64,000 nucleotides of DNA from Novosphingobium sp. G106 (GCF_019075875.1 NZ_JAHOOZ010000001.1:5708001-5772000); one strand, 5' to 3'; positions 25,229 through 34,661 are shown, numbered from the stretch's first letter. Program-made: numbers and translations. Notes: generated by a model from the letters alone, not told the origin.

Positions 25229-26050
25229 TGGGCCGATGCGGCCAGCATGCGGGAAATGATCTTCGCCCGGTGCCGGCGAAGCTGGCAGGGTACTGGCGCC
25301 GGAAGCGAAGGCGGGCGTCTCGAACGGGTCCGATCCTGGTGTCCTTTGGTCGTACTTTCGACACTTCTGGCAGAGGCACCTGGATGGAGTCCGGCGCCTC
25401 GCGTGGGTGCCTGGATGCAGGCGGAGCGCGGAATATGCAGTGCGCACTCCGGCGGCCTGCTTTGCCAGGCCTCCAGGGGGCGCAAGCCGTTGTTTTGCCC
25501 GCGCGGCACTCTTGGGCGCGCCCATGCACGGCGGCGGCTGGCCCACAGGCCCGCGCGCACGCCGCCGTGCTTCGGCACGCATCCAAGGGTGCGTTTTCGT
25601 TGCGCCTGCGGCGGTGCATCCTGCTCGGCACCCAAGCGACCACGCCCTACGCCGCCGGACGCTCATGCGTCCGGCTCTACCGAGCCCCTCGCGGGTCTCG
25701 GCCTGTCGGTAACGGTCCTGTGGCGCAGGCCGGACCCTGACGGCTCCGGGAAAAGGACGCCGCGCCGAGCGGCGCGGCGGCGTTGTTGTCGGCCTCTCCC
25801 TCGGACGCGGGTCTGGGCGGCGCTCCCGGCTAGGCCCGCCGCGGACCGCCGCAACCCTGCGCTGACGCTCCGGGTGCTCCACTGCGTTTCGCCCGCCACC
25901 CATCGCGCGTCCCGCGCGACGGGACCCTGAGCGGTGCGGCGCTCCGCTCCTTCGGGCCTCTCTGGTCGCTCGGTGCCGCCCACCCCCACGTCCGGGGGAG
26001 GCCCATGGTTTTTAGAAGGGCTGGTTTTGGGGCGGGTTTGGAGGACAGCT
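25229..26050 (+). other. Long GC-rich non-coding leader before the ardC operon
   Basis: About 820 bases with no convincing gene; open frames are Ala/Arg/Pro-rich shadows. Contains a hairpin (8-bp stem, 4-base loop, 25759-25778) and the 14-mer CCTGCGCTGACGCT (25853-25872 area) that recurs upstream of the DUF736 gene near 32208. Likely regulatory, or an origin-type region of the mobile module. Confidence 0.4.
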
Positions 26051-27346
26051 ATGCGCCAGTATTCTCAGGGTAGCGCCCGGCAGACGGGTTCGAGGGGAGC
26101 GCCTGCCAGCGCTCCTGCCGCCGCCGGCGGCATCGATCGGGTCAATCTCTACGACGAAGTGACGCGCCGGATCATCGCTGAGATGGAGCAGGGCCGGGTG
26201 CCCTGGGTCCAGCCATGGGGCAGCGGCAAAGCAGGTAGCGGCTACGGCGATGGCGGTGGAGGCGGGGGTGGCAGCGGAGGCGGGGGCCGTATCGGGGCCC
26301 CAGCCGGACCCGGCCTGCCGCGCAATGCGCTGACGGGGCGGCCTTATTCGGGCATCAACGTGTTGATCCTGTGGGGCGCGGTCATCGAACAGGGCTGGCC
26401 GTCGCAAGCGTGGCTGACCTTCAAGCAGGCACGCGATGCCGGCGGCTGCGTCCGCAAGGGCGAGCATGGCACGAGCGTGGTCTATGCCGACCGCTTCACG
26501 CCCGAAGCGGAGAAAGAGCGGGCGCGGGCGGACGGCGGCGAGGCCAAGGCCATTCCTTTCCTCAAGCGGTTCACCGTGTTCAACGTCGCCCAGTGCGAGG
26601 GGCTGCGCGCCGATTTCCTGAACGCGCTGGCCGCCGATACTGTGCCGCTGCCCGAATGTGAGATCGTGCCCGTCGCCGAGCAGGTCATTGCCGCCTCGGG
26701 CGTCGATTTCCGCGTCGGCGGCGCCAAGGCCTTCTATGTCCCTTCCGCCGACTATGTGCAGGTCCCGCCGCAACCGGCCTTTTTCGCGCAAATCAACTAT
26801 TATCGCACCTGCCTGCACGAACTGACCCACGCCACGGGCCATGCTTCGCGGCTCGCGCGCAACCTGACCAATCCGTTCGGTTCCAAGGACTACGCGCGCG
26901 AGGAATTGATTGCCGAGATGGGTTCGGCCTTCCTCTGCGCCGCGCTCGGCATCGTGCCGACCGTGCGCCATGCCGACTACCTCGGCGCATGGCTCGAAGT
27001 CCTGCGCGAAGACAACCGCGCGATCTTCCGCGCGGCGAGCGCGGCGAGCAAGGCCGCCGACTGGTTGCTGGCCCGCCATGCCGAGTTCGAGCGGGGTGGC
27101 GTTGCGGCCGGGGCCGCTGGCGAGGAAGGCCCAGACGGCCCAGACGGCCCAGACCGCCCAGACCGCGATGCGCGCCGAGGCCGCCCCGACGGTGATGACA
27201 CAGCCGGCGAGAGGCACGGAGGCGGCGCGCAAGGCGGTTATGGGCGAGCCGGCGACGGGCAAGCCGGCGACGGCCACGACGATGGCGCGCCGGGTGGCGG
27301 ATTGCTTGGCAGGCCAGTTGGCGAAGACCGGGAGCTGGCCGCATGA
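26051..27346 (+). CDS. ArdC-like antirestriction protein (ssDNA-binding plus zincin)
   Basis: 431 residues. N-terminal ArdC ssDNA-binding domain (NLYDEVTRRIIAEMEQGRVPWVQPWG, LPRNALTGRPYSGINVLILW), a glycine-rich insert around residues 60-85, and a metallopeptidase domain with HELTHATGH and a downstream Glu (REELIAEMGSAFL). The C-terminal tail (about 355 on) holds short Asp-Gly-Pro-type repeats encoded by 9-bp DNA repeats (about 27128-27170). It protects incoming single-stranded DNA from restriction during conjugation. GGAGGA precedes ATG 26051; the longer open frame upstream is not used. Confidence 0.9.
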   Translation: MRQYSQGSARQTGSRGAPASAPAAAGGIDRVNLYDEVTRRIIAEMEQGRVPWVQPWGSGKAGSGYGDGGGGGGGSGGGGRIGAPAGPGLPRNALTGRPYSGINVLILWGAVIEQGWPSQAWLTFKQARDAGGCVRKGEHGTSVVYADRFTPEAEKERARADGGEAKAIPFLKRFTVFNVAQCEGLRADFLNALAADTVPLPECEIVPVAEQVIAASGVDFRVGGAKAFYVPSADYVQVPPQPAFFAQINYYRTCLHELTHATGHASRLARNLTNPFGSKDYAREELIAEMGSAFLCAALGIVPTVRHADYLGAWLEVLREDNRAIFRAASAASKAADWLLARHAEFERGGVAAGAAGEEGPDGPDGPDRPDRDARRGRPDGDDTAGERHGGGAQGGYGRAGDGQAGDGHDDGAPGGGLLGRPVGEDRELAA

Positions 27347-27751
27347 TCGACCTTGCCCCCCCATCTTCGCTTCGCCTTGCGCGCGAACGACATCGAACGC
27401 CGCGCTGCCATGCGCGACGACAAATCCGCGCCCGACCCGCTGCCCGTGGTAAAGCTGTTCAATCCGCTGGGCGCGGCGACATGGCTGGCGACCGAACTGG
27501 CCGAGGACGGCGATACGCTGTTCGGTCTTGCCGATCTGGGTTTCGGCTGTCCCGAGCTGGGCTCGTTCAGCCTTTCCGAAATCGCCGATGTCCGCTTGCC
27601 GTTCGGGCTGCGGATCGAGCGCGACCTGCTGTTCTGCACCGACCGGCCGCTCAGCGCATGGGCCGCCATGGCCCGCCGCATGGGCTCGCTGCTCCAGGCC
27701 GAATTCGAATTCCGCCGCGCGGCGGTCATCAAGCTTCGCCCAGGCAAGTAA
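27343..27751 (+). CDS. DUF2958 domain protein, probably frameshifted in a C7 run
   Basis: The DUF2958 body (VVKLFNPLGAATWLATELAEDGDTLFGLADLGFGCPELGSF) is intact and normally follows ardC. The natural start, ATG 27343, overlaps the ardC stop by 4 bases and would read MIDLAP-HLRFALRAND, but only if the C run at 27356-27362 had six C. With seven the frames do not join. Translation could otherwise begin at TTG 27353 or ATG 27410. One extra base, by error or mutation, is the simplest reading. Role in the element unknown. Confidence 0.8.
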
Positions 27752-27854
27752 TATTGGGCGGATGACGCGGGCGGCCGTTCGCCGTCCATCAAAAGCCGGT
27801 CCGCCGAAAGGGATCAAACAAAGGGCGGACCGGTACCCTTGAGAGGTACGTGTT

Positions 27855-29768
27855 ATGAAACTCGACTTCATCGACATAAGCAAGCTCAGCGTGAGCAAGG
27901 CCAATATGCGCTACGCCAAAAAGGCCCCGGACGTATCGGACATCCTGCCGACCGTGCGCCGGCGCGGCATCATCCAGCCGCTGATCGTGCGTCCGGTCCC
28001 CAACGCCGGGCGTGCCGGGCCTGTCGAATTTGTCCAGTCGCAGGATGGCCAAGGTTCGGCGAGCGATTCTGGCCTTTTCGAAATACTTGCCGGTGCCCGG
28101 CGCTTCCACGCGGCGCGGATCGTCGCCGAGGAGAAGACCGGTCTGGCCGAGGCGCTGCCTTGCGCCATTCTCGACGAAGGCGACGATGCCGCCGCCATCG
28201 AAGCCTCGCTGATCGAGAACCTCGCGCGGCTCGATCCCGACGAGGTGACCCAGTGGGAGACCTTCACCCGGCTGGTTCGCGAAGGCCGCAAGCCCGAGGA
28301 CATCGCCGAGACCTTCGGTTTGCCCGATCCGATGATCCGGCGGATTCTCGCGCTCGGCAATCTGCTGCCGCGCATCCGCGATCTTTACCGCGCCGAGCAG
28401 ATCGACCGGAACACCGTCCGCCATCTGACCATGGCGAGCAAGAGCCAGCAGAAGGCATGGCTGGCACTCCACGACGACGCAGATGCCTATGTCCCGACCG
28501 GGCATCAGCTCAAGGCATGGCTGTTCGGCGGGCAGTCGATCAAGGCGAGCCATGCCCTGTTCGACATCGCCGCGGCGGGCTGCGTCGTCGTGTCGGACCT
28601 GTTCGGCGAGGATAGCTATTTCGCCGATCCCGATGCCTTCTGGACGGCTCAGAACGCTGCCGTCGAGGCAAGGCGCGGCCTCTACCTCGAGGCCGGGTGG
28701 AGCGATGTCGTCATCGTCGGGTCAAGCGCCAGCGGGTCCGAGCGCTTCCATGCTTGGGAATACGAGAAAGTCGCCAAGCGCAAGGGCGGACGCATCTATA
28801 TAGAGGTCCGGCCCAGCGGCGAAGTCACCTTCCATGAAGGCTATCTCAGTCGCAAGGAGGCTCGCCGCGCGCAGCAGGGCGGCGGCAAGGGGGCAGGCGA
28901 GACTGGCGGCGAGAGCGAAAGCGCCTTCAAGGCGCCGCGCGGCGAGATCACGCAGGCAATGCAGATATATCTTGATCTGCATCGGCATGCTGCTGTGAGA
29001 GCCGCGATGACCGGGCATCCCGGCCTCGCGCTGCGCCTTCTGGTCGCCCATGCGATCTGCGGTACGCACCTGTTTCGCGTGACGCCCGAACCGCAGACCA
29101 CCCGGAACGAGGCGGTGCGCGAGTCGGTCGAAACCGCCCCGGCGGAAGCCCGGTTCGACGAGAAGCGGCGCGCGATGCTCGACTTACTCGCCTTCGATCC
29201 CGACACGCCGACCCTCTGCGGCGGTAATGGCGGCACCTTCGCAAGCGGCGCCGGATATGGCGGCGACCTGGTAGGTCTGTTCCTGCGGCTGCTCGAACTT
29301 CCCGATATGGCGGTCATGGACCTCGTCGCCGTGGTCATGGGCGAGGCGCTGGCGAGCGGCAGCCCCGCCATCGAAGCCGTGGGGATCGAACTCGGCGTCG
29401 ACATGGCCGGCTACTGGCAGGCGGACCCGGCCTTTTTCGAGCTGATCCGCGACCGGGAAGTACTGGGCCGGATCGTTGCCGATCTGGCCGGCGAAACCGT
29501 CGCCGCCGCCAATGCCGGCGAGAAGACCAAGACCCTGAAACGGATCGCCGCCGAACATCTGGCTGGCGAGGGCGGACGCGCCAAGGTCGAGGGCTGGGTG
29601 CCCAGATGGATGGCCTTTCCCCCCAGCGCCTATACCGCGCGCGGCGGCGTCGGCACCGTCAGTGCCCATGGCGTGCTTGAAGCGGCGCGGCAGGCAAGCG
29701 CCGCATCGGAAAACGAGGCGGTGGGCGATCCATCGATCGCCGAAGTAGACGAGCGCTTCGCAGCGTGA
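27855..29768 (+). CDS. ParB/RepB-like protein of the mobile module
   Basis: 637 residues. ParB N-terminal nuclease-like fold (NMRYAKKAPDVSDILPTVRRRGIIQPLIVRP, GARRFHAARIVAEE, ASLIENLARLDPDEVTQWETFTRLV) and a KorB-type helix-turn-helix (RKPEDIAETFGLPDPMIRRILALGNLLPRI), then a long C-terminal part special to sphingomonad ICEs and plasmids. It probably acts in maintenance or regulation; no ParA lies nearby. Strong start: GAGAGG before ATG 27855. Confidence 0.9.
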   Translation: MKLDFIDISKLSVSKANMRYAKKAPDVSDILPTVRRRGIIQPLIVRPVPNAGRAGPVEFVQSQDGQGSASDSGLFEILAGARRFHAARIVAEEKTGLAEALPCAILDEGDDAAAIEASLIENLARLDPDEVTQWETFTRLVREGRKPEDIAETFGLPDPMIRRILALGNLLPRIRDLYRAEQIDRNTVRHLTMASKSQQKAWLALHDDADAYVPTGHQLKAWLFGGQSIKASHALFDIAAAGCVVVSDLFGEDSYFADPDAFWTAQNAAVEARRGLYLEAGWSDVVIVGSSASGSERFHAWEYEKVAKRKGGRIYIEVRPSGEVTFHEGYLSRKEARRAQQGGGKGAGETGGESESAFKAPRGEITQAMQIYLDLHRHAAVRAAMTGHPGLALRLLVAHAICGTHLFRVTPEPQTTRNEAVRESVETAPAEARFDEKRRAMLDLLAFDPDTPTLCGGNGGTFASGAGYGGDLVGLFLRLLELPDMAVMDLVAVVMGEALASGSPAIEAVGIELGVDMAGYWQADPAFFELIRDREVLGRIVADLAGETVAAANAGEKTKTLKRIAAEHLAGEGGRAKVEGWVPRWMAFPPSAYTARGGVGTVSAHGVLEAARQASAASENEAVGDPSIAEVDERFAA

Positions 29769-29988
29769 CGCCGACATGGACGGGGCTGTGCTCCGTCCAT
29801 GTTTTGGTCATCTCTTCGAGATCATATCATCGGGACCCTTTCTTCGATCCCTGGTCTGTGCGCGCAACCTTGCTGGTCGGGGTTGAGGTGTCGCGTCTGG
29901 GGATCCGCACCCCCGAGATCCGCATCTGGCTCCGGATCCTTGACAACCTAAAGCGAGACCACCTTAATCGAGTGGTGCCGAATTTCGG

Positions 29989-30020
29989 CCGCGCGCCGCC
30001 GAAATGGCGGCGGCGCGCGG
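29989..30020. terminator. Hairpin between convergent parB-like and lar-like genes
   Basis: CCGCGCGCCGCC (29989-30000) pairs with GGCGGCGCGCGG (30009-30020), a 12-bp stem between two converging genes. It can serve both strands. The rest of the 29769-30024 gap shows nothing else. Confidence 0.6.
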
Positions 30021-30024
30021 AGAT

Positions 30025-30240
30025 TCACGCCTGCACGCGTCGGTTCCACAGCCGCCCGGCTTCCTCCGGCGACGAACGCTGCGGCCCTTCGGCGCCGCAC
30101 AGATTGCACTTCACCGCGAAGTGCTTGGCATAGACATGCTCGTAGAACCCGACATTCGAAGAGGCGCAGAACGGACAAGCCGTCAATGCGATGCCGGTCT
30201 CGTCGGCTACTGCGCGTCGGGAAACCTCGCTATTCGGCAT
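30025..30240 (-). CDS. Lar-like restriction-alleviation zinc-ribbon protein
   Basis: 71 residues with a zinc ribbon: ACPFCASSNVGF and VKCNLCGAEGP supply four cysteines, followed by EEAGRLWNRR, the standard tail of Lar-type proteins. Members reduce restriction of incoming DNA; many phage and ICE copies are uncharacterised. ATG 30240 lies within the end of the upstream mucR gene (11-base overlap), so the two are coupled. Confidence 0.78.
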   Translation of the reverse strand: MPNSEVSRRAVADETGIALTACPFCASSNVGFYEHVYAKHFAVKCNLCGAEGPQRSSPEEAGRLWNRRVQA

Positions 30241-30709
30241 GGGCAATGGCGGCTTCCGGTTCCAGTTCCGCCGGCCCCGTCGGAGCGGCGGTCTGGTTCC
30301 CTTCGAATTGCCTGACGACCGCCTTGCGCCCTAGGCCGGTTTCCCGGGCGATGGCACGGCGCGTTTCGGAATAGGCGAGAGCGACCATAGGATAGTCGTG
30401 CGGCAGGTCCCACCGGGTCCGGTAGTCGGCTGGCGACTGGTCATGGTCGACCCGCAAGTGGCGCTTGAGCATTTTCATCCGGGCGCCGCATGCCAGACAG
30501 ACAATCGCGTCGGCCTTCAGCGAGGAACGGATCGGGACGGCGGGCTCGGGCCTTGCTTCAATAGGGGTGGTCGCGGACTGCGCGGCATCTGCCAGCGCGA
30601 CGTAGACCGCATCGATGACCCGCGGCACATCGGCGAGATCGACACGGTTGTGACCGAGGTGGGCCGAGACGATGTCTGCCGTCAGCTCGATAAGGGTGGT
30701 GTGGTCCAT
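30230..30709 (-). CDS. mucR: MucR/Ros-family regulator with intact zinc finger
   Basis: 159 residues. N-terminal oligomerisation helices (TTLIELTADIVSAHLGHNRVDLADVPRVIDAVYVAL) and the Ros zinc finger (IVCLACGARMKMLKRHLRVDH) with two Cys and two His, then SPADYRTRWDLPHDYPMVA. An H-NS-like silencer that binds AT-rich DNA. Carried by the element, it may silence element or host genes. ATG 30709 matches the family start. Confidence 0.9.
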   Translation of the reverse strand: MDHTTLIELTADIVSAHLGHNRVDLADVPRVIDAVYVALADAAQSATTPIEARPEPAVPIRSSLKADAIVCLACGARMKMLKRHLRVDHDQSPADYRTRWDLPHDYPMVALAYSETRRAIARETGLGRKAVVRQFEGNQTAAPTGPAELEPEAAIAHAE

Positions 30710-30941
30710 GTAGCGCGCTCCCGAATGCTTGTTGGGCGGAAAGGCTGTAGGCCAGAAATTCCGGCGAACGTGCCCTACCATCTAAACCCGAAAACGTAAG
30801 CTCGACCGCGGCTCCCCGCCCAGCAGAAACGCCGAGCGGAATGGCTCGAAAGTAGACCGACGCACGCCGCTCCGAGCGCCGCGCTGCTCAATCGCAAAAG
30901 GGATTGGGCCGAACCGGGCCAAATCGTTGGGCCGACCCGCG

Positions 30942-30976
30942 GCGGCGCCGGTGCTGCACAACAGCACCGGCGCCGC
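30942..30976 (-). terminator. 15-bp perfect hairpin after the second mucR gene
   Basis: GCGGCGCCGGTGCTG pairs perfectly with its complement around CACAA, 14 bases after the stop at 30990. No T-run follows, so termination may need Rho, or the hairpin may protect the message end. Confidence 0.65.
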
Positions 30977-30989
30977 TCGAGTCAAACGA

Positions 30990-31646
30990 TCAGGACTGGG
31001 GCGCGGCTTCTGTCGAGGGAGTCCGTGCACGGCGCTGCGTCTTAGGCTTGTTGGCCTTGGCCGGCTTCGCTGACTTCACGACTGCCGGACTCGAGGCTGC
31101 CTTGGCTGCGGCCGGCTTCGCTTCGGGCTTCTCTGCTGCCGGCGCTGTTGCAGTCGGTTTCGCTGCGGCCGGCTTCGTTGCGGCTGGCTTTGTCGGGGTC
31201 GTGGCTTTGGCCACAACCTTGGTACCTGCCTTGCGGCCGAGGCCGATCTTCTTGGCCAGGCCCCGCCGCATCTCGGTATAGGTTTCGGCGACCATCGGAT
31301 AGTCGGCTTTCAGACCATAGCGCTCGCGATATTCAGCCGGCGTAAGACCATGGCCAGAAAGGTGACGCTTCAAAGTCTTGTAGGGCTTACCATCGATCAG
31401 CGAGATGATGTGATCCTTGGACGCCAGCGAACGGCGGGGCGAAACCGCGGGGATATATTCAGCCGCTGGCGCTACTTCTTCGGCCGATGCGGGTCCACTG
31501 GCCAGGCCGGTCACGGCGCCGTGCATCGATTGCAGGAACGCGGGAACTTCTTCAGCCGACGCTCTGGTATTGGGATTGGACAGCCATGCCATCGTCAGTT
31601 CGGTTGCCAGTTCCAGCAAGCTTGTATCTGCGGTGTCGTCGGCCAT
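30990..31646 (-). CDS. MucR-family protein lacking zinc ligands, with Ala/Lys/Pro tail
   Basis: 218 residues. MucR core (LLELATELTMAWLSNPN, ISLIDGKPYKTLKRHLSGHGLTPAEYRERYGLKADYPMVAETYTEMRRGLAKKIGLGRKA), but the two cysteines of the Ros finger are absent. It is followed by about 65 residues of repeated A/K/P/T (such as TKPAATKPAAAKPTATAPAA), like a histone-H1 or AlgP tail. Probably a DNA-compacting or silencing protein. AAGGAT precedes ATG 31646. Different structure from the neighbouring zinc-binding paralogue. Confidence 0.87.
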   Translation of the reverse strand: MADDTADTSLLELATELTMAWLSNPNTRASAEEVPAFLQSMHGAVTGLASGPASAEEVAPAAEYIPAVSPRRSLASKDHIISLIDGKPYKTLKRHLSGHGLTPAEYRERYGLKADYPMVAETYTEMRRGLAKKIGLGRKAGTKVVAKATTPTKPAATKPAAAKPTATAPAAEKPEAKPAAAKAASSPAVVKSAKPAKANKPKTQRRARTPSTEAAPQS

Positions 31647-32307
31647 TTTCGGGAATCCTTGATGTTGGAGCACCGCCATTACTGGCGAATGTATTAACGT
31701 CAATGCATTGCTGGTACGAGTATATCGCCCAGCGCCTTCGACAGACAGTATTGTTGCCACCAGCATCGATCCTCGTTGTCGCCCGGCAGACTAACCGTCT
31801 GCACGTACAATTGAGAATCGCGCAAGTTCGAGCATGACGAACCGGGCAGTCTCGATTCCGCGTCTAAAATGTCTTCGCTGGTCGTCCTCGGCCGGCCCAT
31901 CTGCGGCTATCGCCTCGACACCTTCGCTCGCTCGTCTCCGCTTGCCATCTTGCGCATTGGCGACTGAATCGGGCTCGGAATATCGCCACGAACACTTGCA
32001 GATCGCGCCGTCTCTTGCGCCGCATTCGCCCGAAACGAGCGTTCATCTTCCGTTGGCTGTCCCACCACTTGCCGGCTTGCCTGGCGTGAGACCTGGGATG
32101 GCCGGCGCCCCCCGAAACCATCGCAACGAACTGATTTCCCCGGCCGGCTTCGCCGTCCTCCTCGCGGCCGCTGCGCTCTCAAATCAGCCCGCCGCTCCGG
32201 TCCTGCGCTGACGCTGCGGCCTGCCGGTCCGGGTGTCCCCTGAAGCCATCCCTGCGGTCCGCCTGTCGCCCGGAAGTGGTTCGGGTGACAGCAAAAGGAG
32301 ACGAAAA
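31647..32307 (+). other. Intergenic region between mucR-like and DUF736 genes
   Basis: About 660 bases with no supported gene. The mucR-like promoter should lie in 31647-31760, which is less GC-rich. The end near DUF736 carries CCTGCGCTGACGCT (about 32207-32221) shared with the ardC leader. Confidence 0.4.
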
Positions 32308-32628
32308 ATGCCCGCAATCGGTTACGTGCAGCGCCAGAGCGACGGCAGCTTCAAGGGTTCGCTCAAGACGCTTTCCGTCAATGCCGACATCCAGATCGTA
32401 CCCAATCGCGGCAAGATGGGCGAGCAGCCCGACTACCGGGTGCTGTCGGGATCGACCGAACTCGGTGGCGGCTGGGTCCGCACCGGCGAGGTCTCGCAGC
32501 GCGAATATGTCCGCATCGCGATGTCCGCGCCCGAGCTCGGACCCCGCACCCTCTACGCCAATCTTGGCCGTGCGGCCGGGCAGGACGACGAGGATGCCTT
32601 CGCCCTGATCTGGAACCCCGGCGACTGA
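32308..32628 (+). CDS. DUF736 protein of the mobile module
   Basis: 106 residues, all-beta (IGYVQRQSDGSFKGSLKTLSVNADIQIVPN, DYRVLSGSTELGGGWVRTGE, LYANLGRAAGQDDEDAFALIW). DUF736 genes mark conjugative or mobilisable elements of alphaproteobacteria; function unknown. AAGGAG precedes ATG 32308. Confidence 0.9.
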   Translation: MPAIGYVQRQSDGSFKGSLKTLSVNADIQIVPNRGKMGEQPDYRVLSGSTELGGGWVRTGEVSQREYVRIAMSAPELGPRTLYANLGRAAGQDDEDAFALIWNPGD

Positions 32629-32797
32629 CCTGCGCCTGGCCTCGGACGACCCTCGCGCCCAGCGGCGCGGGGGTCGCCAACCGACAGGTACGATTTTGGC
32701 AGGTCGCGATTTCGTACCTCTGCGCCCGGTGGCCGCGCGGGCATCCGGGGTGTCCCAGGCGGCATGGTGCCGCTGGTTCGGACCAAGAGGCCACGTC

Positions 32798-33028
32798 ATG
32801 GACAACGACGATATGGTTGCGCGGGCATTGCAGGCAAAACGGGGCTCCCCCTTTCTCAACACCGCCCAGGCCGCCGCCTATCTAAAGATCTCCAGCGAGC
32901 TGTTGAAGAAGCTTCGCGCGAGCGGCGAGGGGCCGCGATTCCGTCGTCACTGCCGATATGTCTGGTACCATATCGCCGATCTCGACGCCTGGAGCATCGC
33001 GAACAGCGCCCGAAAGATCGCGCCGTGA
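32798..33028 (+). CDS. Small excisionase/AlpA-like helix-turn-helix protein
   Basis: 76 residues. MerR/AlpA-type winged helix (FLNTAQAAAYLKISSELLKKLRASGEGPRFRRHCRYVWYHIADLDAWS). Such proteins either regulate element genes or act as excisionases. The stop overlaps the next gene's GTG by 4 bases. Confidence 0.83.
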   Translation: MDNDDMVARALQAKRGSPFLNTAQAAAYLKISSELLKKLRASGEGPRFRRHCRYVWYHIADLDAWSIANSARKIAP

Positions 33029-33609
33029 GCGGGCGCCGATCGCGCCCGGCCGATGCGCCGCTTTTCGAATGGGGCGATGCCTTGCGTGCCGCCAGAAATC
33101 GTCGTCGCAACCTTCGCCGATGGGGCGCGGCCTTTGCCGTGGGCGCCGTGGTCATGGGGCTTTCGGCGGCGTTTCCGCCAGCCCCGCGCCTCGTCTGGAA
33201 CGTCTCGGCAAGCGTGCCGCTGGGGCTCTATTCAGTCGCGCCGGGCGCTGAGATCGCGCCCGGCGACATGGTGGTAGCGCGCTTGCCCGAGCCCTATCGG
33301 ATGCTCGCCGCCACCCGACGCTACCTGCCGGTCCACGTTCCCCTGGTGAAGCATGTCGCGGCTGCCGCGGGCGATGAGGTTTGCGCTCTTCGTTCGAACA
33401 TTTTCGTCAACGGCATTCGCGTCGCGATGCGGCGGATCGTTGATGCCGAGGGCCGCGCGATGCCGTCATGGCAGGGGTGCGTGCGCCTGAGTGGCCGCCA
33501 GCTTTTCCTGCTGATCGCCGACAATCCCGCCTCGTTCGACGGTCGCTATTTTGGGGTCACCCAAGGGTCCGATGTGATCGGAAAGGCGCGACTGCTGTGG
33601 GCGCGGTGA
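33025..33609 (+). CDS. TraF-like S26-family signal peptidase
   Basis: 194 residues with one N-terminal membrane helix (about 38-58). Ser in WNVSASVPLGLYSV and Lys in VPLVKHVAAAAGDEV give the Ser/Lys dyad, and NGIRV and LIADNPASFDGRYFG are conserved. Conjugative S26 peptidases mature or cyclise pilin (as in RP4 TraF), yet no pilin gene is in the window. GTG start overlaps the upstream stop. Confidence 0.88.
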   Translation: MSGRRSRPADAPLFEWGDALRAARNRRRNLRRWGAAFAVGAVVMGLSAAFPPAPRLVWNVSASVPLGLYSVAPGAEIAPGDMVVARLPEPYRMLAATRRYLPVHVPLVKHVAAAAGDEVCALRSNIFVNGIRVAMRRIVDAEGRAMPSWQGCVRLSGRQLFLLIADNPASFDGRYFGVTQGSDVIGKARLLWAR

Positions 33610-34391
33610 GGTGTCAGGCTATGGCCGTCGTGCTCGCCATGACGGTGGTGATCGGGCCGGTCAGGGCGGCGCCTGCGAATACCGCTGGCAGGGGCGATGG
33701 CAAGGCCCGGCAGGTGGCGGGCGACCGCACTAATTACGGTCCGGGAAGGGCTGACTACAGCGGCGCCTATGGGGCCGAAGACAACGTCGATGCGGTCACG
33801 CACTGGCAGCCCCTGATCGAGGAAGCGTCGCGGCGCTTCGGCATTCCGGCAGGCTGGATAGCGCGGGTGATGCGGGCGGAAAGCGCAGGCCGGACCACGC
33901 GCGATGGCCGCGCGATCCGCTCGCCCGCTGGGGCAATGGGGCTGATGCAGCTGATGCCCGCGACCTGGGCGGAGATGCGCGCGCGGCTTGGCCTTGGCAG
34001 CGATCCCGACGAACCGCGCGCCAACATCCTGGCCGGCACGCTCTACCTGCGCCTGATGCACGACCGGTTCGGTTATCCCGGACTGTTCGGCGCCTACAAT
34101 GCGGGGCCCGCGCGATATGCCGCCTATCTTGGCGGCCGCCAGCACCTTCCGGGCGAGACCAGGGCCTATCTGGCGCAAGTGGCTGGCCGTGATCAACATG
34201 GCGATGGCAGGACGACCCCTGGCCTCATTGGTGGCCCCAATGGTGACTTGGCCGATGCGTCAGCCAGGCCCGCAGCTGTCCCCCGGCCGCTCTTGTTCGT
34301 TGTCCGCCGCGATGGCCCCTCCGAGGCAGCAAGTCTGGCCGAGCCGGCGCCGGCAACCGGGCTCTTCGCGATCCTCAAGGCAGCACCGTGA
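33606..34391 (+). CDS. Lytic transglycosylase (SLT family) of the mobile module
   Basis: 261 residues: signal peptide (MAVVLAMTVVIGPVRAA) and SLT domain with catalytic Glu in RVMRAESAGRTT, GLMQLMPATW, and AYNAGPARYAAY. It opens murein locally for a conjugation apparatus. GTG 33606 overlaps the peptidase stop (GTGA). Confidence 0.9.
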   Translation: MRCQAMAVVLAMTVVIGPVRAAPANTAGRGDGKARQVAGDRTNYGPGRADYSGAYGAEDNVDAVTHWQPLIEEASRRFGIPAGWIARVMRAESAGRTTRDGRAIRSPAGAMGLMQLMPATWAEMRARLGLGSDPDEPRANILAGTLYLRLMHDRFGYPGLFGAYNAGPARYAAYLGGRQHLPGETRAYLAQVAGRDQHGDGRTTPGLIGGPNGDLADASARPAAVPRPLLFVVRRDGPSEAASLAEPAPATGLFAILKAAP

Positions 34392-34479
34392 ACGCGAGCC
34401 GGGCCATCATCGCGGCGGCGGTACCGTCTTGGGGGAAGGCGGAGAGCAGGGAAGGGGCTCGTCTCGGAATGCCCAGCAT

Positions 34480-34613
34480 GACGGGCGGCGCAGCCCCTCT
34501 CAAGGCCCGCGGGTGCCCCCCAATTTGCTTCGCAAATCGGTTCCCCCCCACGTCCGCTTCGCGGCGCCTTCGCTATCGCTCCGGCGGCCCTGACAGGGGC
34601 TGCGCCGCCCGTC
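34480..34613. repeat. 19-bp perfect inverted repeat around a 96-bp spacer
   Basis: The 19 bases at 34480-34498 are the exact reverse complement of 34595-34613. The spacer contains a smaller hairpin (ATTTGC-TTC-GCAAAT). It lies in the gap before the gene at 34662 and is unlike a simple terminator. It could be a cruciform, a small non-autonomous insertion or a protein-binding site. Confidence 0.75.
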
Positions 34614-34661
34614 TTCGAGCTTCTGTTCTCGGTGATGAGAACGCAAGCGAAGGAGACGATC

